In this document: positions 9,340-17,397 of the stretch, piece by piece | Layout of the letters: each line of letters begins with the position of its first letter | Position numbering within the stretch: the first letter of the stretch is position 1 | Source of the DNA: Marinobacter sp. | GTDB taxonomy: Bacteria > Pseudomonadota > Gammaproteobacteria > Pseudomonadales > Oleiphilaceae | Direction of reading: 5' to 3' | DNA length: 45,979 nucleotides | Assembly: GCF_014859525.1 (NCBI RefSeq) | Contig: NZ_JACUUB010000016.1 | Location: 1-45,979, forward strand | The notes under the pieces: generated by a model | Database searches by the model: none | The model's input: the letters and a program-made list of their open reading frames with translations, nothing else | What the model was told of the DNA's origin: nothing | Program-made: the position numbers and the translations under genes

Positions 9340-9771
9340 TCAATCATTCACTACACTGGCGATACAGCCGATCACCTTCCTGGATAAACCATTGTCGCTC
9401 ATAACTGGTGAATAACGCGCATTCACGTAAACGTGGTTGCCACTGGCATGCACAGCCGGAAAGCTTCCAGCGTTCACGTTTCCGGTTACCAGTTGCCGCC
9501 AGAACTTGATGTAATCTTCGCTTTTGGAATAATCACTACAGCAAAAGCACCGATGATGTTGGCCAATTAATTGGTCGCGCTCATAGCCCAGCAAGTCCAG
9601 AAAGAGATCGCTCACGCGCTCAATAATGCCATCCTGAGACATAACGATAACAGCCGCAGCTCGCTCGAGGGCCAGGAAGTCCGACTCCAGTTCCCGAATC
9701 CGGCTTTCCGCCTCTTTAAGTTGTTCTAGAGCTACTTCCAGCTCGAGTTTCTTTCGATTATAAAAAGCCAC
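9340..9771 (-). CDS. Stand-alone PAS-domain protein with N-terminal coiled coil
   Basis: The 143-residue soluble protein begins with a heptad-like helix (about residues 5-35, KKLELEVALEQLKEAESRI). One PAS fold follows, with the typical DGIIERVSDLFLDLLGY and LIGQHHRCF blocks and closing ARYSPVMSDNGLSRKVIG. In many proteobacteria this PAS type, including the CF/CC before the helix, forms the front of chemoreceptors or GGDEF proteins, but here the reading stops directly after the PAS domain with no output domain. It starts at a GTG with AGGAGA six bases upstream. It could be a diffusible sensor or an adaptor that dimerises through the coiled coil. Its ligand is unknown; CxC-like cysteines (FCCSD) are present around residue 77. 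Confidence 0.75.
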   Translation of the reverse strand: MAFYNRKKLELEVALEQLKEAESRIRELESDFLALERAAAVIVMSQDGIIERVSDLFLDLLGYERDQLIGQHHRCFCCSDYSKSEDYIKFWRQLVTGNVNAGSFPAVHASGNHVYVNARYSPVMSDNGLSRKVIGCIASVVND

Positions 9772-9996
9772 TAAGGATCTCCTGTCTGGCTCGCCGCCGG
9801 TGTCACGCTTTATTCTACGTTTTAGTCCGTCCTGCAGAGCACTTATGGATTGAGCTAAGCCTGACGATTCAGGTCTTCAACGCACTCCTCCTTCCTCGAA
9901 GGGAAATTGGGCGCGGGGTTGTCTATTTGACAGCGCCGACACCGGCAACCAATCTTCGTACATTAAACCTGCCTCTCCATCAGAACTGGAGCCCAA
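9772..9996. other. Intergenic region between PAS gene and pirin remnant
   Basis: About 225 bases divergent between the PAS gene and the pirin remnant. No coding frame, repeat or strong promoter could be recognised. It presumably holds promoters for both directions. Confidence 0.4.
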
Positions 9997-10302
9997 ATGA
10001 GCAATCTCTCATCACAAACCGAATTCGACTGCCCGATCACCAAAGAATGCGGCGCTCTGGTTCAACTCCTGCAGCCTCGTGAACGAGACCTCGGCGGCTT
10101 TTCAGTGCGGCGGGTACTTCCGGTAGTGGGGCAAAAGATGATCGGACCCTGGATTTTCTTTGATCACATGGGCCCTGCACATTTTCCGGCGGGGGACGGT
10201 ATCAATGTGCGCCCTCACCCGCATATTGGTATCGCTACGGTCACTTACCTGTTTGAAGGCGAAATACTGCATCGCGATTCCCTGGGGAGCCTCCAACCCA
10301 TA
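9997..10302 (+). pseudogene. Pirin-family protein, N-terminal fragment
   Basis: The first 102 codons match pirin (a cupin-fold, metal-binding protein). The blocks are [40 protein letters not shown] and HRDSLGS. A good ribosome-binding site (TGGAG) precedes the ATG at 9997. Pirins usually have well over 200 residues; here recognisable sequence stops after SLQPI, before the block holding the remaining metal ligands (the IVHSER-type segment). The frame then stays open to 10617, but that 104-residue tail is only the antisense of the neighbouring methyltransferase fragment. The gene is therefore broken and its product should lack half of the metal site. Confidence 0.85.
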
Positions 10303-10307
10303 TCCCT

Positions 10308-10580
10308 CATGGGGTTTCTGGTGTGGCGATACACGCCATTGACCACCAGACTAGTCGCCTGGTCGGGTGTGCGCGGATCTACCGTCGTGCCCGCGCGTCT
10401 GAACGCGAGAACGCCCAGTAAAGCGATGACTGCCCCGGCAATCAACACAACGACGCAAAGAAGGATTCTGCCCGGAAAGGTGAAGTACCCGGAAGGCAGC
10501 ACCCTGGAAACGGCCCACATGGCAGCCCCGAAGACAAGTGTCAGGATAACCGGTGGAACCTTTAGCTCAAGCGCTTTCAA
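10308..10580 (-). pseudogene. Isoprenylcysteine carboxyl methyltransferase-family membrane protein, N-terminal fragment
   Basis: Reading the minus strand from a TTG at 10580 gives [10 protein letters not shown], two hydrophobic segments and the conserved VYRHTRNPM block of the ICMT/PEMT-like family. The sequence should then continue into a YLG-type block and a C-terminal SAM-binding part. Instead it ends in unrelated residues and a stop near 10245, inside the pirin remnant read antisense. The family sequence is lost at base 10308, six bases from where pirin sequence is lost. The ribosome-binding site is weak, and only a TTG start is available before an upstream in-frame stop. The protein is truncated and almost certainly inactive. 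Confidence 0.8.
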
Positions 10581-10735
10581 TTGTCGTTCCCAAGATACCT
10601 GTGCCGATGACGATTAAGTCCATAAGGTGCTCCCACCGGTGTCCATGTTGGCCGTGTTCTCAACAAGCGTGTGGATTGAACCTATCACATTTGAGGCACG
10701 TCTCGATAACCGCAACAGAGTAGGTTATGATGAGG

Positions 10736-10751
10736 CTGTATATTCATACAG
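10736..10751 (+). promoter_or_regulatory. LexA box (SOS operator) of yebG
   Basis: CTGT (10736-10739), an 8-base AT-rich centre, and ACAG (10748-10751) match the gammaproteobacterial consensus CTGT-N8-ACAG exactly. It sits 29 bases before the yebG start codon, so LexA would block transcription until DNA damage. Confidence 0.9.
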
Positions 10752-10780
10752 TCGTCAATAAACAGCGAGGAATCTACTTA

Positions 10781-11065
10781 ATGGCTGTTCAATCTTTATT
10801 CTATTCAGACCGCGACGGACTCGAAATGGCACTCAAGACCCCCGATTCGATGCTTTTCACAACCAAAGCTGACGCCGATGCCCGGGATAAAATGCTCGAA
10901 CTCTCTGAAAACATTCAGCTGTGGCTGGAGAAAAAAATTCCGACTATGCCTGAGGAATTCACGGAGCAATGTGCGCTGTTAATTGCCGAAAACAAAGATC
11001 TGTTCCAAAGGGCGCTGAAAAAGCCTGAATTGCTGAGCGACACGGAAACGACAAGCTCGGATTGA
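10781..11065 (+). CDS. yebG: YebG family DNA damage-inducible protein
   Basis: YebG is a small SOS-regulated cytoplasmic protein of poorly known function. The 94-residue product begins MAVQSLFYSDRDG and carries the family core TTKADADARDKMLELSENI (about residues 27-45) and a helical C-terminal half ending in an acidic tail. The start at 10781 is chosen over an ATG 54 bases upstream because the LexA box would otherwise lie inside the coding region, and GAGGA precedes 10781. The exact LexA box confirms the identity by context. The gene appears monocistronic. Confidence 0.9.
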   Translation: MAVQSLFYSDRDGLEMALKTPDSMLFTTKADADARDKMLELSENIQLWLEKKIPTMPEEFTEQCALLIAENKDLFQRALKKPELLSDTETTSSD

Positions 11066-11090
11066 TGCCCAGTCAAGGTGGTTTTCAGCA

Positions 11091-11111
11091 TAGCGCTTTG
11101 CATAGGCGCTA
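11091..11111 (+). terminator. Hairpin downstream of yebG
   Basis: TAGCGC (11091-11096) pairs with GCGCTA (11106-11111) around a 9-base loop, 25 bases after the yebG stop. No T-run follows, so termination is uncertain. Confidence 0.3.
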
Positions 11112-11247
11112 AAGATGAAGATAAAGCCCGAGACGATCTGGTCATTTGCGTTTGAGGGATTGAACGTTTGTCTCGAGCATGGTCCGTATGCCACTGTTTA
11201 CGTAACAACCACCGAACTCTCAAAATCAGTCACTCAAGGAGTCTTTA

Positions 11248-12303
11248 ATGGCCAACACCCGAGCATACGCAGCCACCAGTCCAACCTCTGGCATGGCACC
11301 CTACTCCTTTGACCGGCGCGAATTGCGCACGGATGACGTCGCCATTGAAATCGATTATTGCGGCGTTTGCCACAGCGACCTGCACACCGTAGAGAATGAC
11401 TGGGGTGGTTCCCGGTACCCAGTCGTTCCGGGCCACGAAATTGTTGGTCGTGTTACGGCCGTGGGCTCGAACGTTAGCGAGTATAAACTGGGTGATCTGG
11501 TGGGTGTAGGTTGCATGGTTGACAGCTGCCGCAGCTGCTCGGCTTGTGAAACCGGTCTTGAGCAGTATTGCATTGAAGGCTCAACCATGACCTATGGCAG
11601 CCTTGACCGCCACGACGGCACAGTTACCCACGGCGGCTATTCCGACAAAATCGTCGTCAGCGATCGCTTTGTAGTGCGAATGCCTGAGCAGTTAGACCCA
11701 GCCAGTGCGGCCCCGCTGTTGTGCGCCGGCATTACCACCTACTCGCCACTCAAGCATTTCAACGTGGGTAAAGGCCACAAAGTGGGTGTACTTGGCATGG
11801 GTGGTCTGGGCCATATGGGCGTCAAGCTGGCCAAGGCACTGGGCGCAGAAGTGACCATTTTTACGCGCTCTGAGGCCAAGGTCGCGGAAGCGAAAAAACA
11901 AGGGGCAGATCACGTCATTATTTCGACCGACAAGGCCCAGATGAAAGCAGCGGCAGATTCGTTCGATTTTCTGCTCGACACCATTCCCGTCGCCCACGAC
12001 TTCAACCCGTACCTGAAGTGCCTTAAGTACGATGGCACCCACATTTTGGTGGGACTGCTGACACCGGTAGAGCCGGCCTTGCAGGCGGGTCTGTTGGTGA
12101 CCAAGCGTCGGGTGGTTGCCGGCTCATTGATCGGTGGTATGCCAGAAACGCAAGAGATGTTGGATTTCTGCGCTCAGCACGGAATCACCTGTGATGTAGA
12201 GATGATCAACATCCAGAACATCAACCAGGCATACGAACGCATGAAGAAAGGCGACGTTAAATACCGTTTCGTGATTGATATGAAATCACTCAAAGAGGGC
12301 TGA
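11248..12303 (+). CDS. Zinc-dependent NAD(P) alcohol/aldehyde reductase, YahK/cinnamyl-alcohol-dehydrogenase type
   Basis: This is a 351-residue cytoplasmic medium-chain dehydrogenase that interconverts alcohols and aldehydes, with preference in this clade usually for NADPH and aldehyde reduction. The catalytic zinc ligands are Cys-41 (CGVCHSD) and His-63/Glu-64 (PGHE). The structural zinc ligands Cys-94, 97, 100 and 108 are all present. The Rossmann fold has GMGGLGHMGVKLAKALG near residues 183-199, and the C-terminus keeps DVKYRFVID. AAGGAG lies six bases before the ATG. The gene is single, and a GC-rich hairpin follows. The natural substrate cannot be read from sequence. Confidence 0.92.
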   Translation: MANTRAYAATSPTSGMAPYSFDRRELRTDDVAIEIDYCGVCHSDLHTVENDWGGSRYPVVPGHEIVGRVTAVGSNVSEYKLGDLVGVGCMVDSCRSCSACETGLEQYCIEGSTMTYGSLDRHDGTVTHGGYSDKIVVSDRFVVRMPEQLDPASAAPLLCAGITTYSPLKHFNVGKGHKVGVLGMGGLGHMGVKLAKALGAEVTIFTRSEAKVAEAKKQGADHVIISTDKAQMKAAADSFDFLLDTIPVAHDFNPYLKCLKYDGTHILVGLLTPVEPALQAGLLVTKRRVVAGSLIGGMPETQEMLDFCAQHGITCDVEMINIQNINQAYERMKKGDVKYRFVIDMKSLKEG

Positions 12304-12317
12304 TTCTCAACCTGCGG

Positions 12318-12350
12318 CTCCCCCGGACCGCCATGGAGTGATCGGGGGAG
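12318..12350 (+). terminator. GC-rich hairpin after the alcohol dehydrogenase
   Basis: CTCCCCCG at 12318-12325 pairs with CGGGGGAG at 12343-12350 (8 bp, 17-base loop). There is no T-tract after it. It is a plausible transcription barrier between the dehydrogenase and fabH. Confidence 0.45.
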
Positions 12351-12435
12351 TCTATGACAATCCGCTAATAACCAATCCTGTTGCAAAGGTTTAGCATGGG
12401 TCTATGTTTATTGTATATGACCCTGGACTCAGCGC

Positions 12436-13404
12436 ATGACCTTTGCACGTATCGCCGGAACCGGTTCTTACCTGCCGGACAACATCGTTACCAATCGCGA
12501 CCTGGAGAAACGGGTAGACACCTCTGACCAATGGATTCGCGACCGCACCGGCATTGAACAACGCCACATTGCCCTCCCCGGCCAAAGCACTGTCGATCTG
12601 GCGGAACAGGCCGCTCTGCGAGCCATCGAGGCGGCGGGTATTGCCAACACGGATATCGATCTCATCATATTTGCCACCACCACACCCGATAAAGTGTTCC
12701 CGAGCTGTGCCTGCATTCTGCAAGCACGTCTTGGTATCCGGGGTTGTCCTGCTTTTGATATTCAGGCCGTATGCAGTGGTTTTGTTTATGCTTTGGCTAC
12801 AGCAGAAAAGTTCATCCGTACCGGCACCAGCAAAAAGGCTCTGGTGATTGGTGCCGAAGTGTTCTCAAGGATACTCAACTGGGATGATCGCACCACCTGC
12901 GTACTGTTTGGTGATGGTGCCGGTGCTGTGGTGCTTGAGGCCAACGAAGAAACGGGCATTTTGTCTACCCACTTGCACGCAGACGGTCGTTACGAAGAGT
13001 TGTTGCATGTCCCGTGCGGCATTGCCAACGACTTTGATGCAGTTAAGGCTGGCAAGGCTTTTGTTGAAATGAAAGGCAATGAGGTTTTCAAGGTGGCGGT
13101 TAACACCCTGGGCCGCATTGTAGACGAAACCCTTGAGGCCAATAAGATGCAGAAATCGGATATCGATTGGCTGGTGCCTCATCAAGCCAATTTGCGAATC
13201 ATCTCTGCGACTGCCCGCAAGCTCAATATGTCGATGGACCAGGTGGTGATGACTGTAAATCGCCACGGTAACACCTCGGCCGCGTCAATTCCGTTAGCCC
13301 TGGATGAGGCCGTGCGAGATGGTCGAATCAAACGCGGCCAGGTGGTCTTGCTTGAAGCGTTTGGTGGGGGGTTCACTTGGGGGTCTGCCTTGTTGAAATA
13401 TTAA
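12436..13404 (+). CDS. fabH: Beta-ketoacyl-ACP synthase III
   Basis: FabH condenses acetyl-CoA (or another short acyl-CoA) with malonyl-ACP to start fatty-acid synthesis. The 322-residue protein has the full catalytic triad: Cys-113 in AVCSGF, His-249 in VPHQANLRI and Asn-279 in [10 protein letters not shown]. The GDGAGAVVL block and [14 protein letters not shown]-terminus are typical. The ribosome-binding site is weak (TGGA, nine bases before the ATG). The gene is not inside the usual plsX-fabH-fabD cluster; it stands alone between a dehydrogenase and the sulfate importer. It may therefore be a second FabH copy or a specialised paralogue. Confidence 0.95.
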   Translation: MTFARIAGTGSYLPDNIVTNRDLEKRVDTSDQWIRDRTGIEQRHIALPGQSTVDLAEQAALRAIEAAGIANTDIDLIIFATTTPDKVFPSCACILQARLGIRGCPAFDIQAVCSGFVYALATAEKFIRTGTSKKALVIGAEVFSRILNWDDRTTCVLFGDGAGAVVLEANEETGILSTHLHADGRYEELLHVPCGIANDFDAVKAGKAFVEMKGNEVFKVAVNTLGRIVDETLEANKMQKSDIDWLVPHQANLRIISATARKLNMSMDQVVMTVNRHGNTSAASIPLALDEAVRDGRIKRGQVVLLEAFGGGFTWGSALLKY

Positions 13405-13489
13405 TCATACTCCGGCATTTTATATCTCTTAATGACATTTAAATATTTGTTTTTAATATTTTTAGTTCTTACAGACTTTTGTTAGATTA

Positions 13490-13521
13490 CTCCTCAGATT
13501 CACTCTATTGGTTCTGAGGAG
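13490..13521 (+). promoter_or_regulatory. Inverted repeat covering the sbp ribosome-binding site
   Basis: CTCCTCAG (13490-13497) and CTGAGGAG (13514-13521) are perfect 8-base inverted arms around 16 bases. The right arm contains the ribosome-binding site GAGGAG, 6 bases before the ATG at 13528. In RNA the arms would pair and hide the site; in DNA they could be an operator dyad. The preceding 70 bases are very AT-rich, consistent with an activator-dependent (CysB-like) promoter. Confidence 0.6.
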
Positions 13522-13527
13522 CTCAAC

Positions 13528-14532
13528 ATGAAACAACTGCTTAAAGGGTTTGTACTGGGCACTGCCCTGCTTTCCGCCCAACCGGCGCTCGCCGCCGACC
13601 GAGAGCTTCTCAATACGTCTTACGACATCGCCCGGGAGCTTTTTGCAGCCTACAACGAAGAGTTTAAGGCGCACTGGCACGAAAAAACCGGAGAAACCCT
13701 AGAGGTTCGCCAATCCCATGCCGGCTCCTCCCGTCAGGCTCAGGCAATTATTCAGGGTCTCCGGGCGGATGTCGCCACCTTTAACCAGGTTACCGATATT
13801 GACATTCTGCATGCCCGTGGCGGCCTGATCCCCGAAGACTGGGCAGATCGCTTGCCAAACAACAGCTCGCCTTACTATTCAACCATGGCGTTCCTGGTCA
13901 GAAAAGACAATCCGAAGAACATCCAGAACTGGGACGATCTGGTTCGCGAAGACGTGACCCTGGTCATGCCCAATCCAAAAACCTCTGGTAACGGTCGTTA
14001 CACGTATCTGGCTGCGCTTGGATATGCGCAGGAGGAGTTCGGTGACGATCAGGCAAAAATTGATCAGTTTCTAGCAGACCTGCTCAGCCGTGTGCGCGTG
14101 TTCGACAGCGGTGGTCGCGGCGCGACCACCACATTTATCGAACGTGGCATTGGTGACGCACTGCTGACGTTTGAGTCTGAGGTACTGAACATTGCCGATC
14201 GATACGACGATGGTGAATACCTGGTCATTACCCCTGAGGTAAGCTTTCTTGCCGAATTTCCGGTCACCTGGATAGACGATTACATTAAACAAAACAACAC
14301 CGAGGCGCTGGCAAAAGAATACTTGACCCATTTGTACGCAGAAGAGTCGCAGCGGTTGCTGGCAGGTTTTAATTACCGCGTTCATAACGAGACGGTCCAA
14401 CAAGAAACCCGCGACCGCTTCCAAGATCTCAAGCTCAAGTCGATTGACGAGATTGCGGGCGGCTGGGAGAAGGCTATGGCTGAGCACTTTGCCAGCGGCG
14501 GTAAGCTAGACCAGCTGCAACGGCGTCGCTAA
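13528..14532 (+). CDS. sbp: Periplasmic sulfate/thiosulfate-binding protein
   Basis: This captures sulfate in the periplasm for the CysTWA importer. The 334-residue protein has a signal peptide (MKQLLKGF, hydrophobic core, PALAAD with cleavage after Ala-23). Mature family blocks are LLNTSYDIARELF, SHAGSSRQAQAIIQGL (sulfate contacts), DVATFNQVTDID, NPKTSGNGRYTYLAALGYA and FDSGGRGATTTFIERGIGD. The C-terminus is family-like. It is first in the sbp-cysT-cysW-cysA operon, which follows with a 9-base gap. Expression is probably repressed under sulfur sufficiency, but no CysB site could be identified by eye. Sulfate versus thiosulfate preference cannot be decided. Confidence 0.94.
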   Translation: MKQLLKGFVLGTALLSAQPALAADRELLNTSYDIARELFAAYNEEFKAHWHEKTGETLEVRQSHAGSSRQAQAIIQGLRADVATFNQVTDIDILHARGGLIPEDWADRLPNNSSPYYSTMAFLVRKDNPKNIQNWDDLVREDVTLVMPNPKTSGNGRYTYLAALGYAQEEFGDDQAKIDQFLADLLSRVRVFDSGGRGATTTFIERGIGDALLTFESEVLNIADRYDDGEYLVITPEVSFLAEFPVTWIDDYIKQNNTEALAKEYLTHLYAEESQRLLAGFNYRVHNETVQQETRDRFQDLKLKSIDEIAGGWEKAMAEHFASGGKLDQLQRRR

Positions 14533-14541
14533 GAGGCTGCC

Positions 14542-15414
14542 ATGTCTGCATCTGCCAATACCAGCGTCGCCATAGGGCGGCGCTTTTCTGTTCGCAGTAA
14601 GCGAGTATTGCCCGGCTTTGGTTTAAGCCTCGGCATTTCGCTGTTTTTTGTCAGCCTGGTTTTGCTGTTGCCTTTAACAGGGTTGGTGGTAGAAACCTCA
14701 GGCATGACCTGGGATCAGTTCTGGTTCACCATCACCGATCCGCGCGTGGTCGAGTCCTATAAAGTCACGCTCTGGACAGCGCTTGCTGCGTCGCTTTTCA
14801 ATGGTTGTTTTGGTCTTCTGCTTGCCTGGATTCTTGTGCGTTATGACTTTCCGGGCAAGCGCATTCTGGATGCCTTTGTCGACCTTCCATTTGCGCTCCC
14901 GACCGCCGTTGCCGGCATAACCCTGGCGACGTTGTTCGCCCAGAACGGTTGGTATGGTCAATGGTTGGCCAAACTCGGTGTTGAAGTTGCGTTTACGCCT
15001 CTGGGCATTGTCGTCGCCATGGCGTTTACCAGCCTTCCCTTTGTGGTTCGCACAGTTCAGCCAGTCCTTGAGGAGCTGTCACCGGCAGACGAAGAAGCAG
15101 CGGTCAGCCTGGGGGCCAGTGATGGCAGAGTATTCCGCAAGGTTATCTTTCCAGCGCTCTGGCCAGCTCTTGTCACTGGAATCGCGCTCTCGTTTACGCG
15201 CAGCCTGGGCGAGTTTGGTGCCATCATCTTTATCGCTGGCAACACCCCCTATGTTAGTGAAGTAACCAGTCTGATGGTCTTTATCCGGTTACAGGAATAC
15301 GACTACGCCGCCGCCAGTGCCATTGCATCGGTTGTGCTACTGGCGTCACTTATTCTGCTGTTTGCGATCAATCTTTGGCAGGGTCGTTACCTGCGACGCC
15401 TGGAGGGACGATAG
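14542..15414 (+). CDS. cysT: Sulfate ABC transporter permease CysT (CysU)
   Basis: One of two inner-membrane permeases of the sulfate importer. The 290-residue protein has about six hydrophobic helices. The EAA-type loop that contacts the ATPase reads DEEAAVSLGASDGRVFRKVIFPALWPAL near residues 185-212, followed by FTRSLGEFGAIIFIAGN, a CysT hallmark. Ribosome-binding site AGAGG precedes the ATG. Its TAG stop is immediately followed by the ATG of cysW, so translation is coupled. Confidence 0.94.
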   Translation: MSASANTSVAIGRRFSVRSKRVLPGFGLSLGISLFFVSLVLLLPLTGLVVETSGMTWDQFWFTITDPRVVESYKVTLWTALAASLFNGCFGLLLAWILVRYDFPGKRILDAFVDLPFALPTAVAGITLATLFAQNGWYGQWLAKLGVEVAFTPLGIVVAMAFTSLPFVVRTVQPVLEELSPADEEAAVSLGASDGRVFRKVIFPALWPALVTGIALSFTRSLGEFGAIIFIAGNTPYVSEVTSLMVFIRLQEYDYAAASAIASVVLLASLILLFAINLWQGRYLRRLEGR

Positions 15415-16272
15415 ATGACAACGTCTCACCGTCGAGTGGGCGATCAGCCCTGGGTTCGACGCTCATTGATAGGCATCGCTGTGTTGCTGGCTATGGTGAT
15501 GCTGGTTATTCCTGTTGTAGTGATCTTTGCTCAGGCTCTGAGCGCGGGCTGGTCAACCTTCGCGGGCAATGTAACAGACCAGTACACACTGCACGCGATC
15601 GGTCTTACCCTGTTCGTTGCGGCACTGACGGTTCCGTTAAACCTCGTGTTCGGCACCGCCTTGGCCTGGTCGGTTACCCGGTTCCGGTTTCCTGGCCGCA
15701 AGTTGCTGATCACGCTGATCGACATTCCGTTCGCGGTATCGCCGGTGATCGCCGGTTTATTGTATCTGCTGCTGTACGGCCGCAATGGCTGGCTCGGGAG
15801 CTGGCTGGCCACTCACGACATGCAGCTGATGTTTGCCTGGCCCGGTATTGTTCTGGTCACCGTGTTTGTAACCTGCCCGTTTGTAGCGCGAGAACTGATT
15901 CCGCTGATGCAGCAACAAGGCAGTGAGGAAGAGGAGGCGGGCGTGGTTTTGGGTGCCTCAGGCTGGCGAATCTTTCGTAAAATTACGCTTCCCAACATTA
16001 AATGGGCGTTGATCTATGGCGTAGTGCTCACCAACGCTCGTGCCGTTGGTGAGTTTGGAGCTGTGTCTGTGGTTTCAGGCAATGTTCGTGGGCAAACCAA
16101 CACGTTACCGTTACATGTTGAACTGCTTTATCAAGACTATAACGTCGTCGGAGCCTTCGCCAGCGCCTCATTATTGGCAGCCATAGCCATGCTGACCCTG
16201 GTGGTTAAAGCCTTTGTTGAATGGCGCCAATCCCGACCTATCGTATCGACGCCCGAAAAGGAGGTGTCTTAG
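15415..16272 (+). CDS. cysW: Sulfate ABC transporter permease CysW
   Basis: Second permease subunit, 285 residues with about six membrane helices. The coupling loop reads EEEEAGVVLGASGWRIFRK, and the downstream NARAVGEFGAVSVVSG and RGQTNTLPLHVE blocks separate CysW from CysT. GGAGGG within the end of cysT serves as its ribosome-binding site. Its stop codon abuts the cysA start codon. Confidence 0.94.
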   Translation: MTTSHRRVGDQPWVRRSLIGIAVLLAMVMLVIPVVVIFAQALSAGWSTFAGNVTDQYTLHAIGLTLFVAALTVPLNLVFGTALAWSVTRFRFPGRKLLITLIDIPFAVSPVIAGLLYLLLYGRNGWLGSWLATHDMQLMFAWPGIVLVTVFVTCPFVARELIPLMQQQGSEEEEAGVVLGASGWRIFRKITLPNIKWALIYGVVLTNARAVGEFGAVSVVSGNVRGQTNTLPLHVELLYQDYNVVGAFASASLLAAIAMLTLVVKAFVEWRQSRPIVSTPEKEVS

Positions 16273-17394
16273 ATGAGCATCACTATTGACCAGATCTCCA
16301 AAACCTTTGGCCGTTTTCACGCCCTTCGCAATGTCGGGCTCGACATTCCGGAAGGCAAACTCACCGCGCTGCTCGGGCCGTCCGGATCCGGTAAAACGAC
16401 CCTGTTGAGGATCATTGCCGGCTTGGAATCCTCTGACACTGGCCGCATCCTGTTTGGCGGTGAAGACGTCAGTAATCTGCATGTGCGGGACCGAAATATC
16501 GGTTTCGTGTTTCAGCACTATGCGCTGTTTCGGCATTTAACCGTGGCTGAAAACATTGCCTTTGGCCTGGAGTCCCTGCCCCGCAAGCAACGACCCTCCA
16601 AAGCCGAGATTCGTCAGCGTGTTGAAAAATTGCTTGAGATGATCCAGCTGCCACAACTGGCAGACCGTTACCCTGCACAGCTGTCTGGCGGCCAAAAGCA
16701 ACGGGTTGCGCTGGCTCGGGCATTGGCTACGCAACCCCGTATTCTGCTGCTGGATGAGCCGTTTGGCGCGCTTGATGCCAAAGTACGCAAGGATCTCAGG
16801 CGCTGGCTTAGGGCGCTCCATGATGAGTTCCATTTTACCAGTATCTTTGTTACCCATGATCAGGAGGAGGCGCTGGAGCTGTCGGATCAGGTGGTGGTTA
16901 TGAGCCAGGGCCAGGTGGAACAGGTCAATACGCCGACAGAGCTTTACGCCAAGCCCGAAAGCCGGTTTGTATTCGACTTTTTGGGCCACGTTAATGTGCT
17001 CTCAGGTGTCATCAAAAACCAGAAACTGGTACAAGGCGATGCCTGGATATCGCTTCCCGGCAATCGGTCTGAGCAGAAGGCTCAGCTCTATCTGCGGCCC
17101 CACGAAGTACATTTGGCCCGAGCACCCAGCGCTTTTGCCCGCCTGCCATTGCGGATTGACGCTGTCAGCCTTATCGGCTCTGAAGTGCGCATTGAGTTAA
17201 CGCCTGAAGGCTGGCAAAGCGAAGAGATTTGGGAAATCGGCATGAGCCATAATGAGTTTGCCCAGCAAAATCCCAGTCGAGGTGAACTTTGGTTTGCTGT
17301 TCCAGATGTTGGCCATTTGTTTTCTGGCGAAAACAGCCAGCCCAAGACCGTGGACTGGCTGTATCCGGAGACAGCAAACGCGTGCAATGTGTGA
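16273..17394 (+). CDS. cysA: Sulfate ABC transporter ATP-binding protein CysA
   Basis: The cytoplasmic ATPase (373 residues) energises sulfate import. It has Walker [10 protein letters not shown] (residues 36-44), a Q-loop FQHYALF, the signature [15 protein letters not shown], Walker [13 protein letters not shown] and the switch His in VTHDQ. A C-terminal regulatory beta-domain with LRPHEV follows. AAGGAGG precedes the start. The stop lies only 3 bases from the dabA stop on the other strand, so the two operons converge with no room for separate terminators. Confidence 0.95.
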   Translation: MSITIDQISKTFGRFHALRNVGLDIPEGKLTALLGPSGSGKTTLLRIIAGLESSDTGRILFGGEDVSNLHVRDRNIGFVFQHYALFRHLTVAENIAFGLESLPRKQRPSKAEIRQRVEKLLEMIQLPQLADRYPAQLSGGQKQRVALARALATQPRILLLDEPFGALDAKVRKDLRRWLRALHDEFHFTSIFVTHDQEEALELSDQVVVMSQGQVEQVNTPTELYAKPESRFVFDFLGHVNVLSGVIKNQKLVQGDAWISLPGNRSEQKAQLYLRPHEVHLARAPSAFARLPLRIDAVSLIGSEVRIELTPEGWQSEEIWEIGMSHNEFAQQNPSRGELWFAVPDVGHLFSGENSQPKTVDWLYPETANACNV

Positions 17395-17397
17395 AGT

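Noticed and set aside
9997..10617. A 206-codon plus-strand frame as a new protein
   Set aside because: The second half is the antisense of the methyltransferase fragment; only the first 102 codons have family sequence.
15375..15926. A 183-codon frame overlapping cysT and cysW
   Set aside because: It is an out-of-frame shadow of the two permease genes, both of which have strong family motifs and abutting start and stop codons.
17081..17397. Possible frameshift in the CysA C-terminal domain
   Set aside because: The regulatory domain remains readable (LRPHEV and following strands) and the length is normal for the family.
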